Part shown: positions 36,317-45,964 of the stretch, in pieces
Numbering within the stretch: position 1 is the stretch's first letter
How the letters are laid out: each line of letters begins with the position of its first letter
DNA from: Flavobacterium sp. ACN6
GTDB taxonomy: Bacteria; Bacteroidota; Bacteroidia; Flavobacteriales; Flavobacteriaceae
Reading direction: 5' to 3'
NCBI RefSeq assembly: GCF_002304005.1
Contig: NZ_MRCQ01000002.1
Coordinates: 186,001 to 250,000 of the forward strand
DNA: 64,000 nt
Made by a program: the position numbers and the translations under genes
Notes under the pieces: model-generated
Databases searched by the model: none
The model's input: the letters and a program-made list of their open reading frames with translations, nothing else
Told to the model about the DNA's origin: nothing

Positions 36317-39300
36317 TTAAAGAGTAAGGTTAAAGCCAAGTAAATACGTTTTTGGCGATGGCAAATTACGTGTAGCTGCGTTTGCACTGTAAACTTCTGG
36401 ATCGATACGATTTCCGGCTGCACTCCAATACCAAATGTTATTCATTTGGAAAGTAAATTTAGCCGATGCAATATTCATTCTAGTTGCAAAAGTTTTTGGC
36501 AGATTATAACCAAGAGAAATATTTCTAAGTTTAATATAATCTCCATCTACAACATTGGCACTTGAATTTTTCCACTGACTGCTGATTGTACTTGCGTAAT
36601 TTCTAACACTTTCGTCTAAGTCTACATACAAACGTGTATTGCCATTTTGATTTGTATCTGTATAACGATCTGCAATACCCGACATATTTACAATATCAGA
36701 ATCCATCGCCAAAACTTCTTTACGCATTACATTTCCACCAGAGAAAACAAATAAGAAATTCAAATCGAATTGTTTATATGAAAATCGCTGTGATAATGAA
36801 CCTGTATAAGTTGGTATCAAAGTTCCCATATTTACTAATGCATCTGGATTAGTAACTGTTTTTATACTTGTAGAAATTGGGTTTCCATTAGCATCAAAAG
36901 TAATTGACGGATTGCCGTTTTCATCTAAAACATAAGGGTATCCGTTAGTTGTTCCTCCATATTGGTAAGCATACAAACTATTGTATAATTCATTTTCTTG
37001 GAAAAAATCTACAGGTGAAGATATATAGACAGAGGCAGATGACTGTGCTCTTGTCACTTTTCTTACTGTTGTTTTGTTATGAGCAAATACTACATTAGAA
37101 GCTACACGGAAATTACCATTATTAAACCATTCAGATCCAATACTAAATTCAATTCCTTTGTTTAGTAAAGCTCCAGCATTAATTCTTCTTGTCAATGCAC
37201 CAACTGTAGGATCTAAATCTGTCGTAGCCAATAAGTCGCTACTGTATTTGCGATACAAATCAATACTACCGTTTAACTTCGCTCTAAACAAACTGTAATC
37301 TACACCAACGTTTGTGCTTTGCGTTTTCTCCCATCTTAACATTGGGTTTGGCTGTGCTGTAATATTGGTATATTGTAAAGACTGATATAAATTATCGTTT
37401 CTTCTTGTAGCAGTAATGTATGGAGTTGTACTTTGGTCTATATTTCCATTAATACCGTAAGTAGTTCTCAATTTCAGCATGCTCACCCATTTTACAGGTT
37501 TCATGAATTCTTCATTACTTACATTCCATCCTAAACCTGCGGACCATAATGGACGATTTTTATACTTAGGATCTACTCCAAATAAATCGGCTCTATCTAC
37601 ACGGTAACTTCCTGTTACGTTATATTTTGATAAATAGGTATAACTCGCAGTACTAAAAAAGGAAAGATAGCGGTGTAATATTTCTTTTTGTGTTCTTGCT
37701 AAAGCTCCAAGTGTTCTATTATTTCCGAATATATAACTTGAAACTCCCGTTTGGCTTAATGCTAAATTATTTAACACAGCAGAGCTAAGAGTTACAGGAT
37801 CATAACCATAACGCAATTGTTCAATTGTTCTTGGAAGAAATGTTTCGCGCATTTCAAAACCGGCTAAAGCATTAATCGAATGTTTACCTTCTCCAAATTC
37901 TTCCGCATAATCCAATTGATTTCTAAAAGAATAATTGCTGGCCTGACTGCTTGACTGCTCATAACGTCCTCCTGTAGAAAAACCTTCAACTGGCGTGTAT
38001 ACATTTGTAGCTGCATTATATCCTGTTAAGGCATTAATAGCATAACGCATTTTATAAGAGTTGATGTCGTAATACTGCTCATTATCGTTTCTTCTTACCT
38101 CATATTGAAACTGCGTATTATAACTTAAACCTCTCCAAATTTTTGCTTTTATATTAGCAAATGCTCTTAAGCTTAATGAATTTTGTTTTTCAATCCCTTC
38201 CTGAAGTGAATTTAAAACATTAAAGGTCATTGGTTTAAAACCGCTTAAAGCTGCTAACTTTTCGGCTACAGCCGGATTAATAACACCGCTTGAAGTGAAA
38301 CCATCTCTAATTCCAACAAATGGAGCTATTACAAGATCTCCGTTATCATCTGTAATGCGTTCGTATCTTTTTTGAATAGTAAGGTAATCATTGTAATCGC
38401 CATCGGTTACGTCGTCATTGCTGTAAGTTCCATTTACTCCAAATGTTGCATTCAACCAATTGTTAATTTGAAAACTGCTTTTTGCGTACAGATTAAATGC
38501 TCTGCTTTGGTTGAATTTTACACGGTTTTTTGATTCATCATAGTTTAACGACACGTACGTATTCTGCTTACTTGTACTTCCAGAAAATGCAATATTATAA
38601 CGCTGTCTGAATTCATTCTGCCATACATTATCATGATAATCTTTTATATAGTCGTTTTTTCTCCATTGTGCAATGGTGCCGTCATAATCAGCAGTACTGA
38701 TTTTTCCTTCTTCCAAATTTCTGTTAAGCTGGTAAAGCGGACTGTAGTATTTCATACTGCTGTTTCCGATATCTCCATAGTTACTGAACATCGTAGCTGT
38801 ATTGGCAAATCTTGCACGCTCTCTATCATAAACTGCCTGTTCAAGATCGATTATATCGCTCGTAGAAGCGTAATTCATATCTCTTAAATTAGGCTTTTCG
38901 GCAATAAAGAAATCTGAATTTATAGTCACTTTTAATTTACCATTACCTTTTTTGGTCGTTAAAACAATAATACCGTTTGCTGCTCTTGAACCATAAATAG
39001 AAGCTGCAGCGGCATCTTTAAGAACGTCTACGCTTTCTATATCATAAGGATTAATATCGTTTAGAGTCAATTCTGTCGGTAAACCATCGATTACTAAAAG
39101 CGGACTATACCCTACTTGGTCAGAAGAAAAAGTACCAATACCTCTTAGAATTGGTTTATCTGCTGCGGCTCCACTTGGATTTTTCTGAAACATCAAACCT
39201 GCCACACGACCTTCAAGCGCGCTTGATAAATCTGCATTGATGTTTTCGTTTAATGTTTTTTCGTCAACTTTAGCAATTGCACCTGTAAAATTACTTCTTG

Positions 39301-39964
39301 CTATAGTTTGAAAACCCGTCACCACCACTTCTTTCATTGCAGCAACCTTGTCTTCTACCACAACAGTCAATTCTGCACGTCCGTCTACAGCGATAGATTT
39401 TTTCTCTATCGTTAATCCCGTTAATTCCAGTATGGCATTTGATGGTACTTTATCAAAAGTAAAACTTCCGTCAAAATCTGTTACACTAACTCTGTTAGTA
39501 CCTGCAAGAGTAATCGATACGCCTGGAAAAGGTTCGTTTTTATTATTTACGACCTTTCCTCGGATATCGATTAATCCGTTTCCCAAGCTTTCCGCTTTTT
39601 CTTTTGCATCGGTTACCACAATTGTTTGGTTGGTAAGCGTGTACTTTAAATTTTGGGAATTAAAAATCTGATTCAGCGTTTCCTTTAATGCAGTATTCTT
39701 CACATTAATAGTTACAGGTTTCGAGTCTTTCAGCAGTTTCTGCGTATAAAAAACTTCGTAATTAGCCTGTTTTGCCACTTCTTTCAGCACGGTTTCAAGT
39801 GGTGCATCTTTAAATTTAATGGTGATGTTCTGTGCTTTTCCTGTAAAACTGCAAAGCAGCATAAATAACATACTGAAGCCCCATAAACAAGTAGAAAAAT
39901 TAGATCTGGGAATCCTTTTTTTGATTTTTTTGTAAGGTTTTTTTGGTTGTAAATTAAATTTCAT
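36317..39964 (-). CDS. SusC/RagA TonB-dependent receptor with STN signalling domain
   Basis: The 1215-residue receptor starts at the ATG at 39964. It has a signal segment (about 27-45), an STN domain (about 46-117; FKDAPLETVLKEVAKQANYEV), a carboxypeptidase-like domain (IRGKVVNNKNEPFPGVSITLAG), plug (GLMFQKNPSGAAADKPILRG with SIYGSRAANGIIVLTTKKG) and a barrel. The STN domain marks transducer-type receptors that signal through a FecR protein to an ECF sigma factor; both are encoded directly upstream. Confidence 0.9.
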   Translation of the reverse strand: MKFNLQPKKPYKKIKKRIPRSNFSTCLWGFSMLFMLLCSFTGKAQNITIKFKDAPLETVLKEVAKQANYEVFYTQKLLKDSKPVTINVKNTALKETLNQIFNSQNLKYTLTNQTIVVTDAKEKAESLGNGLIDIRGKVVNNKNEPFPGVSITLAGTNRVSVTDFDGSFTFDKVPSNAILELTGLTIEKKSIAVDGRAELTVVVEDKVAAMKEVVVTGFQTIARSNFTGAIAKVDEKTLNENINADLSSALEGRVAGLMFQKNPSGAAADKPILRGIGTFSSDQVGYSPLLVIDGLPTELTLNDINPYDIESVDVLKDAAAASIYGSRAANGIIVLTTKKGNGKLKVTINSDFFIAEKPNLRDMNYASTSDIIDLEQAVYDRERARFANTATMFSNYGDIGNSSMKYYSPLYQLNRNLEEGKISTADYDGTIAQWRKNDYIKDYHDNVWQNEFRQRYNIAFSGSTSKQNTYVSLNYDESKNRVKFNQSRAFNLYAKSSFQINNWLNATFGVNGTYSNDDVTDGDYNDYLTIQKRYERITDDNGDLVIAPFVGIRDGFTSSGVINPAVAEKLAALSGFKPMTFNVLNSLQEGIEKQNSLSLRAFANIKAKIWRGLSYNTQFQYEVRRNDNEQYYDINSYKMRYAINALTGYNAATNVYTPVEGFSTGGRYEQSSSQASNYSFRNQLDYAEEFGEGKHSINALAGFEMRETFLPRTIEQLRYGYDPVTLSSAVLNNLALSQTGVSSYIFGNNRTLGALARTQKEILHRYLSFFSTASYTYLSKYNVTGSYRVDRADLFGVDPKYKNRPLWSAGLGWNVSNEEFMKPVKWVSMLKLRTTYGINGNIDQSTTPYITATRRNDNLYQSLQYTNITAQPNPMLRWEKTQSTNVGVDYSLFRAKLNGSIDLYRKYSSDLLATTDLDPTVGALTRRINAGALLNKGIEFSIGSEWFNNGNFRVASNVVFAHNKTTVRKVTRAQSSASVYISSPVDFFQENELYNSLYAYQYGGTTNGYPYVLDENGNPSITFDANGNPISTSIKTVTNPDALVNMGTLIPTYTGSLSQRFSYKQFDLNFLFVFSGGNVMRKEVLAMDSDIVNMSGIADRYTDTNQNGNTRLYVDLDESVRNYASTISSQWKNSSANVVDGDYIKLRNISLGYNLPKTFATRMNIASAKFTFQMNNIWYWSAAGNRIDPEVYSANAATRNLPSPKTYLLGFNLTL

Positions 39965-40031
39965 ACATTTACATTTGGTTATAGTTAAACAATAGGTGGA
40001 CAAACTTATACTGGCTATAAACTTTTATAAC

Positions 40032-40060
40032 AACCAGAAGCATCGCAACTGCTTCTGGTT
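40032..40060. terminator. Hairpin between fecR-like gene and susC-like gene
   Basis: A perfect 11-bp stem (AACCAGAAGCA/TGCTTCTGGTT) has a 7-nt loop. The T tract is on the + strand side, so on the minus-strand transcript it may act as a partial attenuator or processing site rather than a full terminator. Confidence 0.6.
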
Positions 40061-40100
40061 TTTTAGTTTATAGTCTCAATATAATCGGGTAAATTTAAAA

Positions 40101-41240
40101 TCAGGGATATACAATAATTGTTTTTCCTTCAACCTTAAATTTTATATTACTAAGCTCAAGTACTTTTAATACCTCAGACAAATTTTTATTCATAAACGTA
40201 CCTCCATTAAATCTCACATCCGAAACATCGCCGCGGTATTCTACTTTAATTCCGTACCAGCGTTCTAATTGTTTCATAACTGATTTTAAGTCGGCATTAT
40301 CAAATTTAAATCGGCCGTTCTTCCATGCCACTGCAGCTTCGGTATCGACTTCTTTAATTTTAATTTTACTAAAATTGTCAGATACACTAGACTGTTGTCC
40401 TGGTTTTAAAATTGATTTTTGATTTTTATACGAAACTGCAACACTTCCTTCTAACAAAGTAGTTTTTAAAACCGATTCATTGTTATAAGCATGTACGTTA
40501 AAATGCGTTCCAAGGACTTCAATAGATTGATCGCCTGATTTTACGATAAAGGGTTTGTTTTTATTTTTGGCTACTTCAAAATAGGCTTCTCCTTCTAACT
40601 CCACAACTCTTTGATCGCCATTAAACTGTGTTGGATATTTAATGGACGAAACTGTGTTAAGATACACTTTGGTACCGTCTGCCAAAATAATATTATACTG
40701 CCCGCCTGTTGGTGTTGAAAGTGTATTGAAGGAATCACCATCATCTTTTGAACCAGCTGCATTTGGGTTTATTACATAGGTAATAACGCCATTTGCGCCC
40801 ATCTTAATGGTTACTTCTTCTTCATCTCCTTCTTTGGCAATAGTATCTTTTCCAGAAATAGCAGACAAAACAATTTGTTTTCCGTTAGAAAGTGTCAAAA
40901 TTCCTCTTGTTCCTCCAGGAGCAATTTCCTGTGGCTTTGCTGCAACCGTAGTAATTTGTTCTTTTGGTTTTATAAAGTAAAATATTCCAGAACCTAAAAG
41001 TACTGCTAATGATGCCGCAACAGCAATGCGCGGCCAAAGAGAAATTACTTTTTTATCCTGCTGTAATGGCAGATTCGATTTTAAATAATTATAACTGTCT
41101 TCCAGTTCATATTCGCTGAGCTGTAAATTGCTGTTAGAAGCCTTATGTAAATACCAAGCGTCCAGCTTATCGCTTTCTTCCATAGATAAAGTACCTTCTT
41201 GATGCTTTTTCAGCAATGTTAAGATTTCAGTTTTATTCAT
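40101..41240 (-). CDS. FecR-family anti-sigma factor
   Basis: The 379-residue protein has a cytoplasmic N-terminal part, one TM helix (RIAVAASLAVLLGSGIFYFI, about 71-90), the FecR domain (FNTLSTPTGGQYNIILADG ... ELEGEAYFEV) and a C-terminal DUF4974 domain (LKSVMKQLERWYGIKVEYRG). It transmits the SusC signal to the upstream sigma factor. This is the standard Bacteroidetes three-component trans-envelope switch. Confidence 0.9.
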   Translation of the reverse strand: MNKTEILTLLKKHQEGTLSMEESDKLDAWYLHKASNSNLQLSEYELEDSYNYLKSNLPLQQDKKVISLWPRIAVAASLAVLLGSGIFYFIKPKEQITTVAAKPQEIAPGGTRGILTLSNGKQIVLSAISGKDTIAKEGDEEEVTIKMGANGVITYVINPNAAGSKDDGDSFNTLSTPTGGQYNIILADGTKVYLNTVSSIKYPTQFNGDQRVVELEGEAYFEVAKNKNKPFIVKSGDQSIEVLGTHFNVHAYNNESVLKTTLLEGSVAVSYKNQKSILKPGQQSSVSDNFSKIKIKEVDTEAAVAWKNGRFKFDNADLKSVMKQLERWYGIKVEYRGDVSDVRFNGGTFMNKNLSEVLKVLELSNIKFKVEGKTIIVYP

Positions 41241-41436
41241 AATTACAACACGAAATTTTTGTCCTGTTTTATATAAGACAGTTAGAAATGACTTTTGTCA
41301 TAGATAATGACGAAAAAAAATTAAAAAAATATTATTAGATCATTAACAAATCTTGAAATACGTTATTTTTTGTTTACCAATCAGCCTGTTATAAGTAAGA
41401 TTCTGCTATAGAAATTAACAAAAACAACATAATACT

Positions 41437-42048
41437 TTACCAAATGAAAACTCCCATTAAAGACTTGAGTTTTTCACGCAGAATTTTGAGCGAATTATAT
41501 ACTTGCTGTTTGGCTGTTTTGTCTGTAATATTTAATTGAAGGGCAATTTCTTCATACGATAGTTCTTCTACTTTTCTCAAAAGAAAAACTTCCCGCATTT
41601 TTTCTGGAAGTAAAGCAATTTCTTTTGCTATAATCGATTCTAATTCTTCTTCTCTAAGATTAGAATCTGCAAAAACATAGTCGTTTTCAACAAAGTGCGA
41701 AATAGAATCAGCGTAGCGCGAAACCACTTTTTCGTGCGCGATATAATTAAGTACTCGATTTTTTACTGCTTTGTATAAGTAGGAAGAAAGAGATCCTGTA
41801 ATGGATAGTTCGTTACGTTTGTTCCAGATCGAAAGAAAGACCTCTTGAACAACATCATTGGCCTCATCTTGATTTTCAAGAATTTTATAGGCGTGATTAA
41901 TTAGGATTTTAGAATACCTTTTAAAAATTTCGGTATAGGCTGATTGATCGTCTTCCTTAAGAAGATCTAATAAAATATCATCAGCATATTCGCTATAAAG
42001 AGGCATTAATAAAAAGGATTGAAGATCAAAAAACGCAATATTAAACAT
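41437..42048 (-). CDS. ECF sigma-70 factor (Bacteroidetes FecI-like)
   Basis: The protein is 203 residues from the first ATG, or 189 from the ATG at 42006 (MPLYSEYADD), which is the more typical family start. Region 2 (ILENQDEANDVVQEVFLSIWNKR) and region 4 (LPEKMREVFLLRKVEELSYEEIALQLNITDKTAKQQV) are complete. It is encoded about 200 nt upstream of its FecR partner and should drive the SusCD operon. Confidence 0.9.
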   Translation of the reverse strand: MFNIAFFDLQSFLLMPLYSEYADDILLDLLKEDDQSAYTEIFKRYSKILINHAYKILENQDEANDVVQEVFLSIWNKRNELSITGSLSSYLYKAVKNRVLNYIAHEKVVSRYADSISHFVENDYVFADSNLREEELESIIAKEIALLPEKMREVFLLRKVEELSYEEIALQLNITDKTAKQQVYNSLKILREKLKSLMGVFIW

Positions 42049-42141
42049 TTTTTATGTTAAATACTAAAACATAAAGAAAAGGGCGGCATTATCTGTAATA
42101 TTTATATTGAGTTTATGTAAGGCTCTTATTTTTAACAAGTT

Positions 42142-42411
42142 TTAACTGCTTCTTACCACAAAAAACAATATTTCTTCTTCTAATTCTTTAGATAAGTTTT
42201 CACATTCCAATTTACGGCGGAAATTTTTTTCAAATTTCTTCTGATAAACTTGAGCATCAACAACATTATTACAATAATCATCACAAATTGTTCTGAACTT
42301 TTCATTGTTTAAGTAAAGAAATTTGATAGATTCAAAGTGTTCCGCAAATCTGATATTATATAATTCTTCAGGCACAGACATAATTTGGAGTTTAAGATTT
42401 AAATTAATCAT
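42142..42411 (-). CDS. Small hypothetical protein
   Basis: The 89-residue ORF is probably translated from the ATG at 42381 (MSVPEELYNIRF, 79 aa). The sequence is charged and helical, with KFRTICDDYCNN and LSKELEEEILFFV. It resembles a class of small Bacteroidetes helical proteins with a DY-x-E...ELEEEI pattern. Composition is protein-like and no competing frame exists, but evidence is limited to that. Confidence 0.45.
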   Translation of the reverse strand: MINLNLKLQIMSVPEELYNIRFAEHFESIKFLYLNNEKFRTICDDYCNNVVDAQVYQKKFEKNFRRKLECENLSKELEEEILFFVVRSS

Positions 42412-42565
42412 AAGGTATCTCAGGAATAATCTAGTAAATCATTTCACACCGAAATTATAAATTAAAAACACTGTTTTATTGAGAAAGAGGTTGCAAATTA
42501 TAATTTGCAACAATATTCAATCTGATGATCGTTTTTTGAAACAAGTTTTATCTAAATCGAACGAC

Positions 42566-42598
42566 AAACCTAACAGGTTTTTAAAACCTGTTAGGTTT
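42566..42598. repeat. Palindromic repeat, copy 1 (AAACCTAACAGG type)
   Basis: 15-bp arms AAACCTAACAGGTTT and AAACCTGTTAGGTTT have a 3-nt loop. The flanking 11-12 nt upstream also resemble those before copy 2. Confidence 0.85.
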
Positions 42599-42636
42599 CT
42601 TATGATACGATCTGCATCCTAAATAAATCTCACGGC

Positions 42637-42669
42637 AAACCTGACAGGTTTTTAAAACCTGTCAGGTTT
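42637..42669. repeat. Palindromic repeat, copy 2 (AAACCTGACAGG type)
   Basis: This copy is identical to 42566-42598 except one A-to-G change in the left arm matched by a T-to-C change in the right arm, so the stem is preserved. Confidence 0.85.
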
Positions 42670-42696
42670 ATTAGTATTATAAATATTTGTATCCGC

Positions 42697-44169
42697 TTAA
42701 TCCAGCCTAAACCATTCATTTACTTCCTGAGAAATTGTTTCTTTTATTTCAGGATTTTCAAATTCATTAGAAGCTGCATTATACACATAATCTTTCTGCC
42801 ATTTTTTATAATGCAGGGAGATTTGTTCAATTGCATCGCAGATAAACGTAACTTCATCATTTGTCATAATCGGATGCAGTGATAAACGCACCCAACCCGG
42901 TTTATTGGTTTGGTTTCTTTCTAAAAGTTCGTTTGTAATGAGTTCCGATTTTTTTTCGTTTATATTGAAAAGATAATGCGCATAAGTACTCGCGCAAGAC
43001 CAGCCGCCGCGAACCTGAATTCCGAAACGGTCATTTAAAAGCCGAACGATTAAGTTGTAGTGAATATCTTCGATAACAAAAGAAACGCATCCAATTCGGT
43101 CTGTCTGAAGATCTCCTAAAATGGACAAACCTTTTATTTTTTGAAGTCTAGAAAAACAAAGATCAAGCAGTTCTTTTTCTCTGTTTTTAATATTTAAAAC
43201 GCCCATTTTATCTTTTAATTCCAAAGCTAAGGCAGTTCTTATTACTTGTAGAAAGCCTGGCGTCCCGCCATCTTCTCTAACTTCTATGACCTCGCTATAA
43301 CAATATTTACCCAGCGGATTCGTCCATTTTACATTTCCTCCGCCCGGATTATCCGGAAAATTAGATTTGTACAATTCCTCATTAAAAACCAAAACGCCGC
43401 AAGTTCCTGGTCCGCCTAAAAATTTATGAGGCGAAAAGAAAATTGCATCTAATTGCTGTTGCGGATCTTTTGGATGCATATCGATTTTGACATAAGGCGC
43501 CGAAGCAGCAAAATCAACAAAACAAAGTCCGCCGTTTTGATGCATGATTTTAGCCAGTTCATGATACGGCGTAATAATTCCCGTAACATTCGAACAAGCT
43601 GTAAATGAACCAATTTTCAAACTTCTGTCTGCATATTTTTTTATTTCTTCAGAAAGAATATTCGGATCAACCAGATTATTTTGATCAGCAGGCAGAATCA
43701 CAACTTCCGCATTGGTTTCGTACCAGGAAACTTGATTCGAATGATGTTCCATGTGCGTAATAAAAACCACAGGTTTATCATTTTCATCAATCGCTCTCAG
43801 TCCCATTATCCTTTGCAATTTCGACAAAGCGGCCGTCATTCCAGTTCCAGTTGTAATCAAAACATCAGATTCATTTGCGTTCACCGATTTTTTAATGATA
43901 TCTCTCGCATATTGATAGGCATAAGTTGAAGTCTTTCCTGTCTGGCTTGAAAGTGAATGCGTATTGGCAATCATCGGTCCCATTTTATTGAGCATAATAT
44001 CTTCGATCGGAGCATACAATCTGCCGCTGGCAACCCAATCTGCATATAACAGATTTTGTTTTCCATAAACCGATCTAAAAGTATGATCTACACCTACTGT
44101 ATTTTCTCTAAACTTAGAAAAATAGCTTTCTAATTCAATTGGTTTCGTTTGTGTCTCAATAGCATTCAT
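42697..44169 (-). CDS. Class V aminotransferase-fold PLP enzyme (cysteine desulfurase-like)
   Basis: The 490-residue fold-type I PLP enzyme has the cofactor lysine in FFSPHKFLGGPGTCG (about 248-262), THMEHHSNQVSW (about 136-147) and VRLSLHPIMTNDEV near the C-terminus. These are features of the SufS/CsdA/kynureninase-like class V group. The true substrate is uncertain; many such stand-alone enzymes are annotated as cysteine desulfurase or selenocysteine lyase. It lies downstream of the TlpA gene and the SAM riboswitch, which fits sulfur metabolism. Confidence 0.82.
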   Translation of the reverse strand: MNAIETQTKPIELESYFSKFRENTVGVDHTFRSVYGKQNLLYADWVASGRLYAPIEDIMLNKMGPMIANTHSLSSQTGKTSTYAYQYARDIIKKSVNANESDVLITTGTGMTAALSKLQRIMGLRAIDENDKPVVFITHMEHHSNQVSWYETNAEVVILPADQNNLVDPNILSEEIKKYADRSLKIGSFTACSNVTGIITPYHELAKIMHQNGGLCFVDFAASAPYVKIDMHPKDPQQQLDAIFFSPHKFLGGPGTCGVLVFNEELYKSNFPDNPGGGNVKWTNPLGKYCYSEVIEVREDGGTPGFLQVIRTALALELKDKMGVLNIKNREKELLDLCFSRLQKIKGLSILGDLQTDRIGCVSFVIEDIHYNLIVRLLNDRFGIQVRGGWSCASTYAHYLFNINEKKSELITNELLERNQTNKPGWVRLSLHPIMTNDEVTFICDAIEQISLHYKKWQKDYVYNAASNEFENPEIKETISQEVNEWFRLD

Positions 44170-44256
44170 TTCCTTATCATTTTATATTAACTAAATTTAT
44201 TATTGATTGAATCTTCTTTGAAGAATTCAAAAACTTCAAAGTAATTGAAGTTTATT

Positions 44257-44340
44257 TGTCATTCTGAACGAAGAATCGCACTAGAATCTCAACATTCTTT
44301 GGCCAATTCCGCTTGTGATTCTTCGTTCCTCAGAATCACA
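44257..44340. repeat. Imperfect palindromic intergenic element
   Basis: GTCATTCTGAACGAAGAATC pairs with a downstream GATTCTTCGTTCCTCAGAAT with a 2-nt bulge. I recognise ATTCTGAACGAAGAATC-type elements as dispersed repeats in Flavobacteria, from general knowledge. Confidence 0.65.
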
Positions 44341-44346
44341 AAAAAG

Positions 44347-45330
44347 TTACTTTTCTAAAAGTGATTTAAGCGTAGCCTGCAATTCTTCTCCGTGCAGATT
44401 TTTTGCTACGATAATGCCTTTTGAGTCCACTAAATAATTCGCTGGAATTGCTCTTACGCCATATAATTTAGCGACTGCACTGTTCCAAAAAGCCAAATCT
44501 GATACTTGAGTCCAGTTTAAATTATCGTCCTGAATTCCTTTAACCCAGTTTTCTTTCTTTTTATCCAAAGAAATTGCCACAATATTGAATCCTTTATCGT
44601 GAAATTCTTTGTAAGCTGCTACAATATTTGGATTCTCTTTTCGGCAAGGTCCGCACCACGAAGCCCAGAAATCTACTAAAGTGTATCCTTTCAGATTTTC
44701 AGAAAAACGAACTGGTTTACCTTCTGGATCATTTGCTGTAAAATCAGGGGCTTTTTTTCCAACCGACAATCCGTTTAAAACAGTAACCAGTTCTTTTAAT
44801 TCTTTCACGTAAGTGTTATTTTGCTGACTTTTATCAAGCAGGGCAATATTTTGAGTAATTTGCTCTGGAGTTAATCGATAAGACCAATTTCTGTATAATA
44901 CGTAAGCAGAAACAATGGATTTTGGATGCTCTGTAATGAATTTACTAATTTCTAGATCTTTCGTTTTTCTGTACGTATCAAACAAAGTTTGAGAAGCTGA
45001 ACCTTCAACTACAGATGTACTGTAATATTTCAGCGGACTAAGTTTAACGGTAATTGGTTCTTTTTCAAGGAAAATATAGAACGGACTATTTTCTGTGTTT
45101 ACGCTTAATCCGTATAATTCTGGAGTTTTAACTTTGGTTTTAAAGCTAAAATTTCCATCTTTCACTTTTGCCGAATCAATCGTAGTAAACATTTTATTAT
45201 GAAACTTTTGCAAGTAAACATATGGAACCACGGTGTCTAAAACCGTTCCTTTTAATTGTAAATTATTTTCTTGTGCCTGAGTTTGGATAACTCCAAAAAA
45301 TAGGGCAAAACCTAATAGTATTTTTTTCAT
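44347..45330 (-). CDS. TlpA-family thiol-disulfide oxidoreductase with DUF4369 domain
   Basis: The 327-residue exported protein has a signal peptide (MKKILLGFALFFGVIQTQAQ). A DUF4369 N-terminal domain (about 22-115; LKGTVLDTVVPYVYLQKF) is followed by a C-terminal thioredoxin domain with the redox centre FWASWCGPCRKENP. It reduces or isomerises disulfides in the periplasm or supports cytochrome c or metal handling. It is the first large gene downstream of a SAM-I riboswitch. Confidence 0.86.
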   Translation of the reverse strand: MKKILLGFALFFGVIQTQAQENNLQLKGTVLDTVVPYVYLQKFHNKMFTTIDSAKVKDGNFSFKTKVKTPELYGLSVNTENSPFYIFLEKEPITVKLSPLKYYSTSVVEGSASQTLFDTYRKTKDLEISKFITEHPKSIVSAYVLYRNWSYRLTPEQITQNIALLDKSQQNNTYVKELKELVTVLNGLSVGKKAPDFTANDPEGKPVRFSENLKGYTLVDFWASWCGPCRKENPNIVAAYKEFHDKGFNIVAISLDKKKENWVKGIQDDNLNWTQVSDLAFWNSAVAKLYGVRAIPANYLVDSKGIIVAKNLHGEELQATLKSLLEK

Positions 45331-45439
45331 TTTATTTTGATTTTTAGTTTAAGGTTGAGACAAAAGAATTCCCAGGCCAAAGTCAAAAGGCTTCTAGAAA
45401 ATATAGTTAATAAAAAAATTAAGGGAGAATTTTAGGTCT

Positions 45440-45541
45440 TCACATTCGAAAAAAAGCAAGACTATTTTCTTCGAAAATTAAATTCAAAAGTTCATAACTC
45501 GTATATAAGATTGATTCGTTTTTCATTTTAAAATAAATCAT
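45440..45541 (-). CDS. Short ORF between SAM riboswitch and TlpA gene
   Basis: A 33-codon ORF (28 from the second ATG at 45526, MKNESILYTSYELLN...) begins 40 nt after the riboswitch. Sequence is unlike a control peptide (few Met/Cys), yet its position and the absence of other genes in 260 nt make it a candidate small protein or leader. Coding status is uncertain. Confidence 0.3.
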   Translation of the reverse strand: MIYFKMKNESILYTSYELLNLIFEENSLAFFRM

Positions 45542-45580
45542 TTTAGTACTAATGAACTTATTCAGATTTGAGGAAATCTT

Positions 45581-45678
45581 CTTATCTATCCACCTTAGTG
45601 GAAGGATTTAGCACCTTATTTGGCAACAGGTTGCTAAGACATCAATGGGCCTATTCCCTCAGTCTTTCTGGATAAGTA
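45581..45678 (-). ncRNA. SAM-I riboswitch (S-box)
   Basis: Read on the minus strand the element starts CTTATCCAGAAAGACTGAGG, continues with ATAGGCCC and TTAGCAACCTG, then AAGGTGCTAAATCC, and closes with GATAAG. Those are the conserved S-box blocks: P1 (CTTATC/GATAAG), the GAGGGA and GGCAACC-like segments, and GGTGCTAA. It should repress downstream genes when S-adenosylmethionine is abundant. The downstream genes are TlpA-like and class V aminotransferase; no methionine synthesis gene is adjacent. Confidence 0.9.
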
Positions 45679-45964
45679 TCATACAGAAATTTTCTGTGGT
45701 ACAAATATATATATTAATTCTATCAAATTAGTAGTATTAAAGAATATTTTTTTGATAATTATTTAAACAGATTAACTTCAAGCACTTTAAAACACTGAAT
45801 TACATCAACTTAAAAGCTAAAAATGTTTATTTAGATTTTAGATTTTATAACAGAAATTCATACTCTTTATAGAATAAATGAACTCTACAAATATTTTAAC
45901 CGCATAAAAAAACTCACTTCGCTTTTGAAATGAGTTTTGTAACTATCTCTTAAACCAGACTTGC

